Shown: one piece after another, positions 37,543 through 46,276 of the stretch
Layout: the number at the start of each line of letters is the position of its first letter
Numbering within the stretch: the first letter of the stretch is position 1
Assembly: GCF_029981845.1 (NCBI RefSeq)
Contig: NZ_CP104164.1
Span: forward strand, 1,054,001 to 1,118,000
Source of the DNA: Candidatus Bandiella numerosa
GTDB taxonomy: Bacteria > Pseudomonadota > Alphaproteobacteria > Rickettsiales > Midichloriaceae
Length of the DNA stretch: 64,000 nt
Direction of reading: 5' to 3'
Translations under genes and position numbers: made by a program
Notes under the pieces: generated by a model
What the model was told of the DNA's origin: nothing
Seen by the model: only the letters and a program-made list of their open reading frames with translations
Databases searched by the model: none

Positions 37543-37854
37543 CTATAGCGAGATTTTTCCTTGAATAAGTTGCATATCTCGCTTAACAATTTTTTTAAAC
37601 ACATTATCTAAATCATACCAATCCACTAAATCAACTTTATATGGCAAATTTGACTCACTAAAATCATCACGTAGATGTCCAAGTAGGCTAAGTGAAAGTG
37701 GTGCATTTCCCATAATACATAAATCTAAATCAGACGTATGTTTTGCTGTAAATTTGGCACGACTACCAAACACCATTACCTTATGATTTGGAACATGTTG
37801 CTTCAATATATCGCGCACTATTTGCAAATGATCTAGTCTGATATCAATTGGCAC
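37543..37854 (-). CDS. mntA: MNT-domain nucleotidyltransferase (antitoxin-like)
   Basis: A 103-residue minimal nucleotidyltransferase with KVMVFGSRAKFTAKHTSDLD, that is GS-x9-12-DxD, and a third acidic residue in YKVDLVDW. In HepT-MntA pairs the MNT enzyme adds AMP to the HEPN partner and neutralises it. It overlaps the upstream partner gene by 11 bases. The partner is of the HI0074 nucleotidyltransferase-substrate-binding type. Symbol by analogy only. Confidence 0.85.
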   Translation of the reverse strand: MPIDIRLDHLQIVRDILKQHVPNHKVMVFGSRAKFTAKHTSDLDLCIMGNAPLSLSLLGHLRDDFSESNLPYKVDLVDWYDLDNVFKKIVKRDMQLIQGKISL

Positions 37855-38242
37855 TACGTAACACCTCCAGCAGTTTTTTTACATCAAATAAAAATAGCAA
37901 TACTTGCGCATACACATTATTAGCAGTTTGTCTATTATAAGTATGAGAGGTATAATTTCTAGCCTCATAGTGAGCAATCCAACGCTCAGCATCATCGATT
38001 ACTCCTAGTCTTGCTGATTCACGAAATAAGTCCTTCTTGCTACGTATAGCTGATTCTTCAACTTGTAAATCTATTCTTAGGTAACGCTGTATAAACTTCC
38101 AAGCTAAATCCATTGTATATTCAAAACGTTGTATAACTCCATCACGTAGCAACTCATCTGTAGGTTCTTGCTCCTTTCTTTCAATACCCTTTTCTAACTG
38201 TATTATAGCTTTTTCCAATGTATCTAATTTTAAGCTGATCAT
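37844..38242 (-). CDS. HI0074/HepT-type partner of the nucleotidyltransferase
   Basis: A 132-residue all-helical protein of the nucleotidyltransferase substrate-binding family: KLDTLEKAIIQLEKGIE, RFEYTMDLAWKFIQRYL, and HYEARNYTSHTY near residues 90-101. RNYTSH fits the R-x4-H motif of HEPN ribonucleases. The pair is probably a toxin-antitoxin module in which this protein is the toxin. Order and overlap with the MNT gene support that. HI0074-class members are sometimes not toxic, so activity is uncertain. Confidence 0.8.
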   Translation of the reverse strand: MISLKLDTLEKAIIQLEKGIERKEQEPTDELLRDGVIQRFEYTMDLAWKFIQRYLRIDLQVEESAIRSKKDLFRESARLGVIDDAERWIAHYEARNYTSHTYNRQTANNVYAQVLLFLFDVKKLLEVLRSAN

Positions 38243-38245
38243 TTT

Positions 38246-38497
38246 TTATTCTTTCCTATTATTTTTATTAAATGACTCTGAAAGTGACGTATTCTCAGCC
38301 AATCTCTTTGCTTTTGCCTCGTACCTTATTTCGTCTTCCTTTAAGCCTTTTCTTAATATTTCTATTTCTTCATCTATTAACTCTACTTGCCAAGGCATTG
38401 GATAGCTTTTTTTAATAAATTTTGTTTTTTCTTCTAAAACATTGTGCTTTCCATCTCTCAAAAGATTTCCTCGATTATTTTGATTTTCATTACTCAT
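38246..38497 (-). CDS. Small charged protein with KKSYPMPWQVEL box (module copy A)
   Basis: The start at 38497 matches the start of the paralogue at 55973. The 83-residue product has a conserved core FIKKSYPMPWQVELIDEEIE with RKGLKEDEIRYEAKAKRLAE. The paralogue has KKSYPRPWEVELTDEEIE. Both copies sit in the same kind of cargo module near HU and Csp. It has no membrane segment and I do not recognise a family; the helix-rich charged character suggests a protein-binding or DNA-processing accessory role. Confidence 0.6.
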   Translation of the reverse strand: MSNENQNNRGNLLRDGKHNVLEEKTKFIKKSYPMPWQVELIDEEIEILRKGLKEDEIRYEAKAKRLAENTSLSESFNKNNRKE

Positions 38498-38786
38498 ATC
38501 CGCATAAATCATATATTTTTTCTTTATAATTTTTAATAGATATCATGGTGCGAAATATTTGCTTGGCAACCCTATCTGTTTTTGATAATTCTTCTACTAT
38601 ATGTTTTACTTCACTGTAATGTTTATCAGCATGCTCAACCATTTCTTCCACATAGCTTATAGTTTTTTTCTTTTTCCAATCCGCTATATTTCCTTCTTTT
38701 TTAAGTTCAGATCTTAAACTGTTGTAACGTTTTTGTAGTGATTCTTTCGACTCTTCTATATGTGACAGCCTTATCCCAAGTTCCAT
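38490..38786 (-). CDS. Unknown 98-residue helical protein
   Basis: A Lys/Glu-rich, probably all-helical protein (SHIEESKESLQKRYNSLRSE, VEEMVEHADKHYSEVKHIVE). Its end overlaps the next gene by 8 bases or more. No family is recognised. It lies 24 bases after the HU gene in the same direction and is probably in one transcript with it. Confidence 0.5.
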   Translation of the reverse strand: MELGIRLSHIEESKESLQKRYNSLRSELKKEGNIADWKKKKTISYVEEMVEHADKHYSEVKHIVEELSKTDRVAKQIFRTMISIKNYKEKIYDLCGYE

Positions 38787-38809
38787 ACTTCAATAATCAA
38801 AGTGCTTGA

Positions 38810-39088
38810 TTATTTTCTGCTCGCAGCTTTTGCTTTTAAATCAGCTCCTGGTGAAAATCTCACTATTCTTTTTTCAGAAACATCTACAATATCTCCTTTT
38901 GGCGTTTTTACCTTTCTTGCTTTACTAATTGTGGTTTTAAATGTTCCAAATCCTACAAACGCAAGACTATCTTCTTTAGCAATTGCATCTCCAATTGTTT
39001 CGAATACTATTTTTAAACTCTTATCCGCATTGACTGCAGATGTATCCATTTTTTGTGCAAGTAGCTTAATAAATTCTGTTTTGTTCAT
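38810..39088 (-). CDS. HU-family DNA-binding protein (module copy A)
   Basis: A 92-residue HU/IHF protein: MNKTEFIKLLAQKM, GFGTFKTTISKARKVKTPKG and RIVRFSPGADLKAKA are the standard helix, beta-arm and saddle segments. The beta-arm carries a Lys-rich TPKG rather than the canonical RNP-x-TG, as in other diverged HU proteins of this group. It bends DNA non-specifically and could package the mobile element or assist transfer. A paralogue lies at 56576. Confidence 0.92.
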   Translation of the reverse strand: MNKTEFIKLLAQKMDTSAVNADKSLKIVFETIGDAIAKEDSLAFVGFGTFKTTISKARKVKTPKGDIVDVSEKRIVRFSPGADLKAKAASRK

Positions 39089-39142
39089 TTTGGTCTCCTT
39101 TTAATTAGTTTTATATTATTTTAATAATTTTATTTTTAAATA

Positions 39143-39368
39143 TCACTTCATACCAATGGTCACCTTATAAGTTTCAAGCTCTTCTTCTTGTCTTATTCTA
39201 TCGTCATCATCCATTTTCCTTTAATATCTGCTTTTGTATTTTTATATCTTAGCCTTTGATTTTAGCCTCTGATAATGTATCAGTTACATTCTGAGCAACA
39301 TTAGCTCTTTCTTCTTCTAAATTTTCTAATTTTGTTATGATTTGTAGTAACTCTTCTTTATTTGTCAT
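39143..39368 (-). pseudogene. GapR/DUF2312-like gene with nonsense and frameshift
   Basis: From the ATG at 39368 the frame encodes MTNKEELLQIITKLENLEEE and RANVAQNVTDTLSEAKIKG, then stops with TAA where GapR has Tyr in KGYD. DIKIQKQIL follows in frame after the stop, and KMDDDDRIRQEEELETYKV with the end IGMK is in the next frame, finishing at 39143. This matches the coiled-coil architecture of GapR, the alphaproteobacterial protein that binds overtwisted AT-rich DNA. It carries two lesions, so it is probably dead. Confidence 0.72.
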
Positions 39369-39388
39369 TTTTAAATCTTTTAAATTTG

Positions 39389-39868
39389 TTAAAATGGTAT
39401 CTCGTCAGAATTAATATCCTCTTCTTGAGAATTATCTTCTAATTCCTTTTTTTGGTCATATCTCAAGGAATCGTTTTTTTCCTTATTGAATCCAGGAAAA
39501 CCTCCTGTATCATTTTTATTATCCAGCAATACCAATGTGCTGCTATATGAAGTTAACACTACCTCTGTTGTATATTTTTTTATACCAGTTTCATCCTGAT
39601 ACTCTCTTGTTTGTAATTTCCCCTCTATATAAAGTTTACTTCCCTTATGTACATATTCCTTTATTACTCTAATAAGCCCAGGCGCAAAAACCACAACCTT
39701 ATGCCAATCAGTCTTTTCCTTTTGTTCACCAGTGTTCTTATCTTTCCATCTCTCACTTGTTGCAAGTGAGAAAGTAGCGAGCTCTTCTCCACTTACTTGA
39801 GTTACTCTGATTTCTGGTTGATTTCCTACATTGCCAACTATTATGACTTTGTTAACACTTCCTGCCAT
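39389..39868 (-). CDS. ssb: Single-stranded-DNA-binding protein
   Basis: A 159-residue SSB: MAGSVNKVIIVGNVGNQPEI, FSLATSERWKDKNTGEQKEK followed by TDWHKVVVFA, then GSKLYIEGKLQTREYQDE form the OB fold (1-110). A flexible tail ends in the acidic tip SDEIPF, which recruits partner proteins. It binds single-stranded DNA in replication, repair and probably plasmid transfer. It is in the module with csp and HU, so this is likely an element-borne copy. Confidence 0.95.
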   Translation of the reverse strand: MAGSVNKVIIVGNVGNQPEIRVTQVSGEELATFSLATSERWKDKNTGEQKEKTDWHKVVVFAPGLIRVIKEYVHKGSKLYIEGKLQTREYQDETGIKKYTTEVVLTSYSSTLVLLDNKNDTGGFPGFNKEKNDSLRYDQKKELEDNSQEEDINSDEIPF

Positions 39869-39873
39869 AATTA

Positions 39874-40083
39874 TTAACTTATTTTACTTATGTTTATTGC
39901 TGAAGTTTTGCCTTGCTTTTCTTCTATATCAAATTCTATCTTTTGATTCTCGTCTAAAGTATTAAGTCTTGCTGCTTCTAATGCTGACCTATGTATAAAT
40001 ATATCTTTCTTAGAATTATTTGGTGTAACAAAGCCGTACCCTTTCTCTGAATTGTACCACTTTACTGTGCCTGTTTGTTTCAT
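39874..40083 (-). CDS. Cold-shock-domain protein (module copy A)
   Basis: The start at 40083 follows AAGGAGA; an open frame extends 15 codons upstream. The 69-residue product has RNP1 KGYGFVTP and RNP2-like DIFIHRSALEAA, the nucleic-acid-binding motifs of CspA. It binds single-stranded RNA or DNA as a chaperone. It ends 6 bases before the ssb start. A paralogue is at 56879. Confidence 0.94.
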   Translation of the reverse strand: MKQTGTVKWYNSEKGYGFVTPNNSKKDIFIHRSALEAARLNTLDENQKIEFDIEEKQGKTSAINISKIS

Positions 40084-40148
40084 TATTTTAGTTCTCCTTA
40101 ATAAATTGATTAATTTTATTAAAATCATATGTCCTTTCCATAAAAATA

Positions 40149-40870
40149 TTACTCATCCCTTCTAACTCCTAATAGCTGCAATAAAAATACAAATATATTT
40201 ATAAAATCCATATATAGCGCAAGTGACCCATATATAGCAAGTTTGTGTGTGATCAAAGCATTACTTTGTGTTTTATAATATAATGCTTTAATTTTTTGTG
40301 AGTCATATGCTGTAAATAATGTAAATACTACAACACCTATTATTGAAATTACAAATTGCAGAACCCCACTTTGCATAAATATATTCACAACACTAGCTAT
40401 AAATAAACCTATCACTCCCATCATTAAAAATGAGCCCATACTTGTTAAATCTCTTTTAGTAGTATGCCCGTATACACTCATAGCTCCAAATGTACTTGCT
40501 GTTATAAAAAATACCCTAGCAATACTTTCTCCTGTGAACAATATGAATATTGTTGATAATGATAAACCCATAAGAGTTGCAAATATCATCAAACAAGTTT
40601 GCACTCCGGTTACTGACATAGACATTAATCTACTACTCATATAAAAAGCCATACCTAGTGGTACAAGTGCTATAACCCACTTAAGTGGTGTGCCATATAT
40701 TAGATTTAAAATTGTGAAGATGATGCAGCTCCCATTGATATTATTGCAGTTAGAGCAAGTGCAAATGACATATATTGATATACTCTAAGTAAGTATTCTC
40801 TTAGACCACAATCATAATGTGTTCTTTGACTAGTTCTTTTATATACTGATTTTATATTATCAAAATTCAT
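40149..40870 (-). pseudogene. Bax-inhibitor-1/YccA-family membrane protein, frameshifted
   Basis: From the ATG at 40870 the first frame encodes MNFDNIKSVYKRTSQRTHYD and further to SMGAASSSQF-stop. The protein continues in another frame from IFTILNLIYGTPLKWVIALV to the end at 40149 (LLQLLGVRRDE). The second part has several membrane helices and TAYDSQKIKALYY, typical of the bacterial BI-1 family related to YccA/YbhL. Start and sequence are like the Rickettsia members. One indel near 40715-40722 separates the halves. The second half from the Met at 40652 may still be made. Confidence 0.85.
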
Positions 40871-40987
40871 AAGTACCTAATATTCAATTTTACTCAAACC
40901 CTCGTTAAGATTATTAGTGATATATATCTTCATTCTACCATATTACAGTTAATTCCACTAGCATTTTCAAAATCTAATTCTTACTTT

Positions 40988-41251
40988 TTAAGTAATCAGT
41001 TTTTTTAATGCATATTTATGAGCTTTTCTTATTTTTTTGATTTCTTCAATTTCATTTATGGCAGCATCATAAGAATTACAAGATTGAATAATCAAGTTAC
41101 CTAATTTATTCTCCTTCCCACCATAACATTTAATAATGCTCCATTCATGAAAAATATCCTGCTGGAGAATTGCAATATAATAACGGCCCTTTGACTCAAA
41201 ATAATATCTTTTCCACTTCTCAGGCTCTGTATTTGGTAATGTCATTTGCAT
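40988..41251 (-). CDS. WGR-domain protein (module copy A)
   Basis: An 87-residue protein fitting the WGR domain: KWKRYYFESKGRYYIAILQQ, DIFHEWSIIKCYGGKENKLG and SYDAAINEIEEIKKIRKAHK. Free-standing WGR proteins are small nucleic-acid-associated proteins of unclear function; the domain is also in PARPs. It starts 5 bases after the stop of the upstream gene and is in one direction with traD. A decayed copy is at 57367-57457. Confidence 0.75.
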   Translation of the reverse strand: MQMTLPNTEPEKWKRYYFESKGRYYIAILQQDIFHEWSIIKCYGGKENKLGNLIIQSCNSYDAAINEIEEIKKIRKAHKYALKKLIT

Positions 41252-41255
41252 TTAT

Positions 41256-41711
41256 CTACTCAATTGAGATTAAAGAAATTCTTTGCTTAATTGAGACATA
41301 AACTTGTTTAATTTCATCTTTCTGCTTTTGTAATTGCTTACGTTTATAAATATTAGAATTGGTGTTGGTTGCTTTAGAAAGAGCAATTAGTTGTTTATCA
41401 ATTTGCTGATAAGTAATTAACAATTTGTCAGCTTCACTTTTGAGTAAATTAAAATCATTAGAATCAAGTAATTTATCATAATCTAAATTACCTAATTGAT
41501 CACCAAAGCATACAGTATCCTTGCCAAACTTTTTATTGATTTTATCTATAGTTAAAAACAATTCAGGATTAAATAAATCTTTTTGATTTGAAGAGGTACT
41601 TTTTTTAGTTTTATTGATAATTTTACTATATTTTATAACTATATTTTTAAATACAGTGCTTTTTTTATTACCAATATCATTTGGATTTTTTTTCATTATT
41701 TTTATCATCAT
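41256..41711 (-). CDS. Unknown protein downstream of TraD
   Basis: A protein of up to 151 residues, Lys/Asn-rich, with a C-terminal helical part (LLKSEADKLLITYQQIDKQL). The start may be 41711 or the Met five codons later; both lie in the overlap with traD. Its position between the Ti-type traD and the WGR gene, divergent from the relaxase, suggests a transfer accessory role such as the third small gene after traCD. That is inferred from context only. Confidence 0.45.
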   Translation of the reverse strand: MMIKIMKKNPNDIGNKKSTVFKNIVIKYSKIINKTKKSTSSNQKDLFNPELFLTIDKINKKFGKDTVCFGDQLGNLDYDKLLDSNDFNLLKSEADKLLITYQQIDKQLIALSKATNTNSNIYKRKQLQKQKDEIKQVYVSIKQRISLISIE

Positions 41712-41973
41712 CTAATCCAAAAACATTTCTATCAGATTCTCGTATTAAATATTCATCCATTAATTTGACCAATTCATCATATTCGTCTTTATTGGTATAT
41801 TTTTCAATAAAATAGCTACCAACAAGAATCTTGCGTCTAGTTTCAAGTTTACGCTCTTTAGTTTTTGCTCTATTTTCTAATAACTCAAGGCGAGCTTTCA
41901 AAACAGCTTGCTTACTCTTAAGCTTTTCTATCTTTTCTTTAGTTTTATTATCCAAAATAATAAGTATATGCAT
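41677..41973 (-). CDS. traD: TraD-type (Ti) conjugal transfer accessory protein
   Basis: A 98-residue basic protein. A coiled-coil start (KTKEKIEKLKSKQAVLKARL) is followed by RKLETRRKILVGSYFIEKY, the R-K-x-x-T-R-R-K-I-x-x-G motif of the TraD/TraC family of Ti-type relaxosomes. It binds near oriT and assists the TraA relaxase. It is divergent from traA, as in Agrobacterium, where traA and traCD flank oriT. It is not the F-type TraD coupling protein. Confidence 0.78.
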   Translation of the reverse strand: MHILIILDNKTKEKIEKLKSKQAVLKARLELLENRAKTKERKLETRRKILVGSYFIEKYTNKDEYDELVKLMDEYLIRESDRNVFGLDDDKNNEKKSK

Positions 41974-42344
41974 TACTATAGGCTATATAATAACAAATAT
42001 TGACAAGAAGCGCAAATAAAAATAAACTAAATATACTTATCTCAATAATATTAATTGCGCGTTTTCAGGTTATGAATAACCTATTAAATGCTTTAGTCCT
42101 TTAAGCATGGTAGCTAGCTAGATAAAATAGAATAAGTGAGATATGAAGAAGCAGAAATATATAATTAACTATTTTAAAATATATAGTACTCAGTATTTTT
42201 ATATAAAAACTGTAATTTTTAAAAATCTATTAAGTACTTTAAAAAATAACAAATACATAATCTTAGTTATCTCACTTGGTATAGTGAGATTTATTAAAGT
42301 ATTAGTTTTGAAAACGCAGCAATATCATATCGTGGATAAATAAA
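41974..42344. promoter_or_regulatory. Probable oriT region between traD and traA
   Basis: This 371-base gap lies between divergent Ti-type traD and traA genes, where oriT lies in Ti plasmids. It has AGGTTAT-GA-ATAACCT (42067-42082), a second hairpin ATGCTT/AAGCAT (42088-42108), a TAGCTAGCTA palindrome (about 42110-42121) and ATTGCGCG at about 42053-42060, which recalls the GC-rich nick core of Q-type oriT. A 66-codon frame at 42143-42343 has no coding support and was not called. The nick site is not proven. Confidence 0.5.
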
Positions 42345-45300
42345 ATGGCAGTATATCATTTTAGCTATAAAACAATAACGAGAAATAAAGGTCATTCAGC
42401 AGTGGGGAAAGCTGCATATAGATCTGCAGAAAAATTGCACGATCAAAGATTAGATAAAACATTTGATTATAGTAAGAAAAGTGATGTTTTTCATAAAGAA
42501 ATAATGAGCCCAGAAAAAGATGTAGAATTTACAAAAGACAGAGAGAGTTTATGGAATCATGTTGAGAGTTGTGACAAAAGAAAAGATGCAAGAACAGCAT
42601 TGGAGATAGAGGTATCACTACCAAAAGAATTAAGTTATGAGCAAAATATAAAATTAGTAAAAGAGTATGTTAAGAATGAGTTTTTAACTAAAGGAGTAAT
42701 AGCGGATGTGTGCTTCCACAAAGGTCATGGGATGGATCAACCGCATGCGCATATAATGTTAGTCACAAGAAAATTAGAAAATGGAGAATTAGGAAAGAAA
42801 ATAGAAAGATTGTATGAAAGAAGTTTTTTATATGAGCAAAGAGAAGAATGGGCTAACTATGCAAATAAACATTTAGCGAAAGCAGGTCTGGATATAAAAA
42901 TAGATCATAGGAGTAATAAAGAGCGTGGTATAGACCTAGAGCCACAGAATAAAATAGGCCCAAATGATGGTAGAGCAAGGTATAGTGATAAGCTATTAGA
43001 GCATGAGGGCATAGCGAGAGGTAATGGAGAAAAGATCTATAACGATCCAAGTATAGCAATAAAGGCGTTATCTCATTATAAATCAATATTTACACATGAA
43101 GATATAGCTAGATTTGTAAACACACATACGTTGGATGTTGAACAATTTGAGAAAGTATATCAAAAAATAAAGAATTCAGAGGAATTAATAAAATTAGGTA
43201 AGGACGATAGGGATAGAGACAGGCACACAACAAAGGAGATGCTGGATATTGAATATAGGATGGTGAGGCAATCTCAGAGTTTAAGTGATGCAGCAAATCA
43301 TCAAATAGATTTGGAATATAGGGAGAGAGTTATAAATGATAAGGGGCTAAGTGAATCACAAGGAGAAGCATTTAGGCATATTACAGGTGATAGAGATATG
43401 GCATGTGTAGTTGGATATGCAGGAAGTGGCAAGAGTTATATGTTAGGAGCGGCAAGAAAGGTATGGGAGAAAGAAGGATATAATGTGGTAGGAATGGCGT
43501 TATCTGGAATAGCTGCTGAAAACTTAGAAGGAGAAAGTGGCATAAAGAGTTATACGGTAGCAAACAGAATGGTTAATTGGAATAATGAAAGAGAGAGGTT
43601 GCAGAAGAATGACATAGTAGTGGTGGATGAAGCAGGTATGTTAGGCAGTAGAGATTTATCAAAGATCATAGATGAAGTAATATTTGCAGATGCAAAGGTG
43701 GTGCTTATAGGAGATCCACAGCAATTACAAGCAATAGAAGCAGGAGGAGCATTTAGGGGAATAATAGAAAGAGTAGGACATGTTGAATTAAATGACATAA
43801 GAAGACAGAAGGAGAGTTGGCAGATTGATGCAACAAAATTGTTAGCACTTGGAGAAATAGGAGATGCAATTGGGGAATATAGAAAAAGGGGTATGGTGCA
43901 TGCATTTGAAGATGTAGCAAAAGCAAGGGAGGCAATGGTAAATGATTGGCATGAAGCGGTATCAGAAAATAAATCTGCGATAATGTTGAGCTTTACAAAA
44001 GCGGATGTAAAGGCGTTAAATGAGAGGGCTAGGGAAGTAAGAAGAGCGGATAATGAATTAGGGATAGAAGCTAAATTTGATACGCATAATGGCAAGAGAG
44101 ACTTTGCAATTGAGGATAGGATTTACTTTTTAAAGAATGATAAGGAGCTTGGAGTAAAGAACGGGACGCTTGGAACAATTGATGGTTTTGATGGATGGAA
44201 GTTTGAAGTTAATTTAGATAAAGGCGGGAAGGTAGTATTTGATATAAGAGATTACAATCATATAGATCATGGATATGCAGCAACGATACATAAATCACAA
44301 GGGATAACTGTAGATAAGGCATTTGTGATGCCATCAAAATATATGGATAAGCATAGTACATATGTGGCGATGAGTAGGCATAGAGAGAGTGTAGAGTTAT
44401 ATTGGAGTAAAGACAGGTTTAGAGATCAAAAAGATATGGTATGGAATTTAAGCAAGGAAGGACGTAAAGAATTGGCATTAGATTATTTAGAAAAAGATTA
44501 TAAGGATACAGCAAGTACTTTTGCAGTCAATAAGGGTGTTGTTGAACTTGATAGGAAAGATATTGAAAAGAGATTAGAGAAGCTGCAAGAAGTAGTAGAT
44601 TTAGAGGGATATAATAGATATTCAGAGTTAGATAGGATTTTAGGAGAATTCAAAGAAACGTTTCAGTATTCATATATAGAAGATAAATTAGAGAATGGGG
44701 AAAGTGCAAGTTATTTAGGAAAAATAGATATAAATGGGAAAGAGTTTTCAATACTTGAGCAAAATGGAATAGGTGGGTGTTTAGTGAAGGATATAAAAAT
44801 AAAAGATATAAAAGAGGGAGATGAGGTTATGGCAATTAATCAAATAGATAAAAAAGGCATTGAAGTAATGAGTTTAGTTAAGGATGAAGGTCACGGGATA
44901 GATATTGATAAAGAAGAGAAGTATGAATATTTGAAAGTAAAGGATGAAATCAAAAATATAGGAAGGAAGCTGTCATCAAAAGAAAATTATAAAATAGATA
45001 ATAATATAACCACTAATGATATATATAAAGCTTTATACGCAAGGTTACAAAATGTATTGCCTGAATTTGGATTTGAGAGGAAAGGAAATTGTTATGTGTC
45101 AACTACAGGAAATAAAGTAGATGGAAGCACGGGACACAAGGGGAAAGTATATGTATATGCAAATAATCCAGGGATATTAGTAGATTATACTAGGGGAAGT
45201 AAGTCAATATGGGATTATGTAAGTGAAAATTACAGGATAAGTAATAAGAAGGATGTATTTGAGTATTTAGCAAGTAGTGCAGGAATAAAATCCTATTTTA

Positions 45301-46259
45301 GCGAGAAGCTTGATATTCTGAATGAAGGAAGAGAAAAGATGAAGGATAATGATAATGCAAATAAAATGAAATATTTAGATGGCGAGCTAGTAGATAACGA
45401 CAAAGTAGAGCCGAAACAAAGTATATCATCAGAAATATGGGATAAGGTATATAGCTATTCATTAGAGAAGATTAATATCAAAAATAACCAAGTAATGAAA
45501 TATCTCACAGAAGAAAGGGGGTATAAAGAAGAAGTAGTAAAAGCCATGGGTATAGGGTATATGCCAAATAAGAGAGAGCTAATAGAGTATTTATGGAAAG
45601 AGGGTTTATCTTCTGAGAAGACTCAAGAAATAGTCAAGGCATTGGGATGTATAGGATATAGCCATAAGATGGTGATGCCATTTTATGGTAAGAAAAGTGA
45701 GATGCTGGGATTAGTGGGAAGAGATATAAAATATAATGAAGATTCAAAGTTTGGTAAATACATATACAGTAAGGGACTTGTAAAAAGCTCAACGATACTA
45801 GGGATAGAAAATATAGGAAAATCAAAGGAGATAACGATAGTAGAGGGAATGTTAGATGCAATGAATGCAAAAGTAAGTGGAATAAAGAATGTGGTTGCAC
45901 TGGGCGGAACCGGAATGAATATCAAGCAATTAGAATTAATTGATAAATTAGGAATAGAGAAGATTAACTTATGTTTAGATAATGATAGCGCAGGGAAAGA
46001 AGCTAGTAAAAATATTGCGCTTCAGTTATTTGATAGAAATGACGAGCTTGAAATCAATAAAGTAAGTTTACCAAAGGGAATAAAGGATTTGGATCAATTA
46101 ATAAGAGAAAAAGGGAGAGATATGGCAAATAATGTGATAGAAAAAGCAAAAGAGGTCAATGTGTATGAATTGCAAGAGGAACGAGAAATGAAAACATTAT
46201 CAAAGTTCCAAAAAGAGCGTGATGGATATGAATATGAATTGGAATATAAAAAAAGGTAA
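42345..46259 (+). CDS. traA: TraA (Ti-type) relaxase-helicase with Toprim domain
   Basis: A 1304-residue conjugative relaxase. Residues 1 to about 220 are a MobA/MobL domain, with an N-terminal catalytic region (YHFSYKTITRNKGHSAVGKA) and the metal-binding HxH at 134-136 (PHAHIMLVTRK). The RecD-like helicase follows: Walker A GYAGSGKS at 357-364, VVVDEAGMLGS, and GYAATIHKSQG. The C-terminal part holds a Toprim domain (about 1160-1250) with Glu1167 in TIVEGMLDAMNA and LDNDSAGKEASKN, primase-like. TraA nicks oriT and unwinds the strand to be exported. The family usually pairs with Ti-type channels, but the channel here is F-type. Intact. Confidence 0.95.
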   Translation: MAVYHFSYKTITRNKGHSAVGKAAYRSAEKLHDQRLDKTFDYSKKSDVFHKEIMSPEKDVEFTKDRESLWNHVESCDKRKDARTALEIEVSLPKELSYEQNIKLVKEYVKNEFLTKGVIADVCFHKGHGMDQPHAHIMLVTRKLENGELGKKIERLYERSFLYEQREEWANYANKHLAKAGLDIKIDHRSNKERGIDLEPQNKIGPNDGRARYSDKLLEHEGIARGNGEKIYNDPSIAIKALSHYKSIFTHEDIARFVNTHTLDVEQFEKVYQKIKNSEELIKLGKDDRDRDRHTTKEMLDIEYRMVRQSQSLSDAANHQIDLEYRERVINDKGLSESQGEAFRHITGDRDMACVVGYAGSGKSYMLGAARKVWEKEGYNVVGMALSGIAAENLEGESGIKSYTVANRMVNWNNERERLQKNDIVVVDEAGMLGSRDLSKIIDEVIFADAKVVLIGDPQQLQAIEAGGAFRGIIERVGHVELNDIRRQKESWQIDATKLLALGEIGDAIGEYRKRGMVHAFEDVAKAREAMVNDWHEAVSENKSAIMLSFTKADVKALNERAREVRRADNELGIEAKFDTHNGKRDFAIEDRIYFLKNDKELGVKNGTLGTIDGFDGWKFEVNLDKGGKVVFDIRDYNHIDHGYAATIHKSQGITVDKAFVMPSKYMDKHSTYVAMSRHRESVELYWSKDRFRDQKDMVWNLSKEGRKELALDYLEKDYKDTASTFAVNKGVVELDRKDIEKRLEKLQEVVDLEGYNRYSELDRILGEFKETFQYSYIEDKLENGESASYLGKIDINGKEFSILEQNGIGGCLVKDIKIKDIKEGDEVMAINQIDKKGIEVMSLVKDEGHGIDIDKEEKYEYLKVKDEIKNIGRKLSSKENYKIDNNITTNDIYKALYARLQNVLPEFGFERKGNCYVSTTGNKVDGSTGHKGKVYVYANNPGILVDYTRGSKSIWDYVSENYRISNKKDVFEYLASSAGIKSYFSEKLDILNEGREKMKDNDNANKMKYLDGELVDNDKVEPKQSISSEIWDKVYSYSLEKINIKNNQVMKYLTEERGYKEEVVKAMGIGYMPNKRELIEYLWKEGLSSEKTQEIVKALGCIGYSHKMVMPFYGKKSEMLGLVGRDIKYNEDSKFGKYIYSKGLVKSSTILGIENIGKSKEITIVEGMLDAMNAKVSGIKNVVALGGTGMNIKQLELIDKLGIEKINLCLDNDSAGKEASKNIALQLFDRNDELEINKVSLPKGIKDLDQLIREKGRDMANNVIEKAKEVNVYELQEEREMKTLSKFQKERDGYEYELEYKKR

Positions 46260-46276
46260 AAGCAAAAAGGAGAAAT

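Noticed and set aside
42143..42343. 66-codon frame in front of the TraA relaxase
   Set aside because: No ribosome site, no family and AT-driven composition; it overlaps the likely oriT.
43550..44095. 181-codon minus-strand frame
   Set aside because: It lies fully inside the relaxase-helicase gene and has shadow-type composition.
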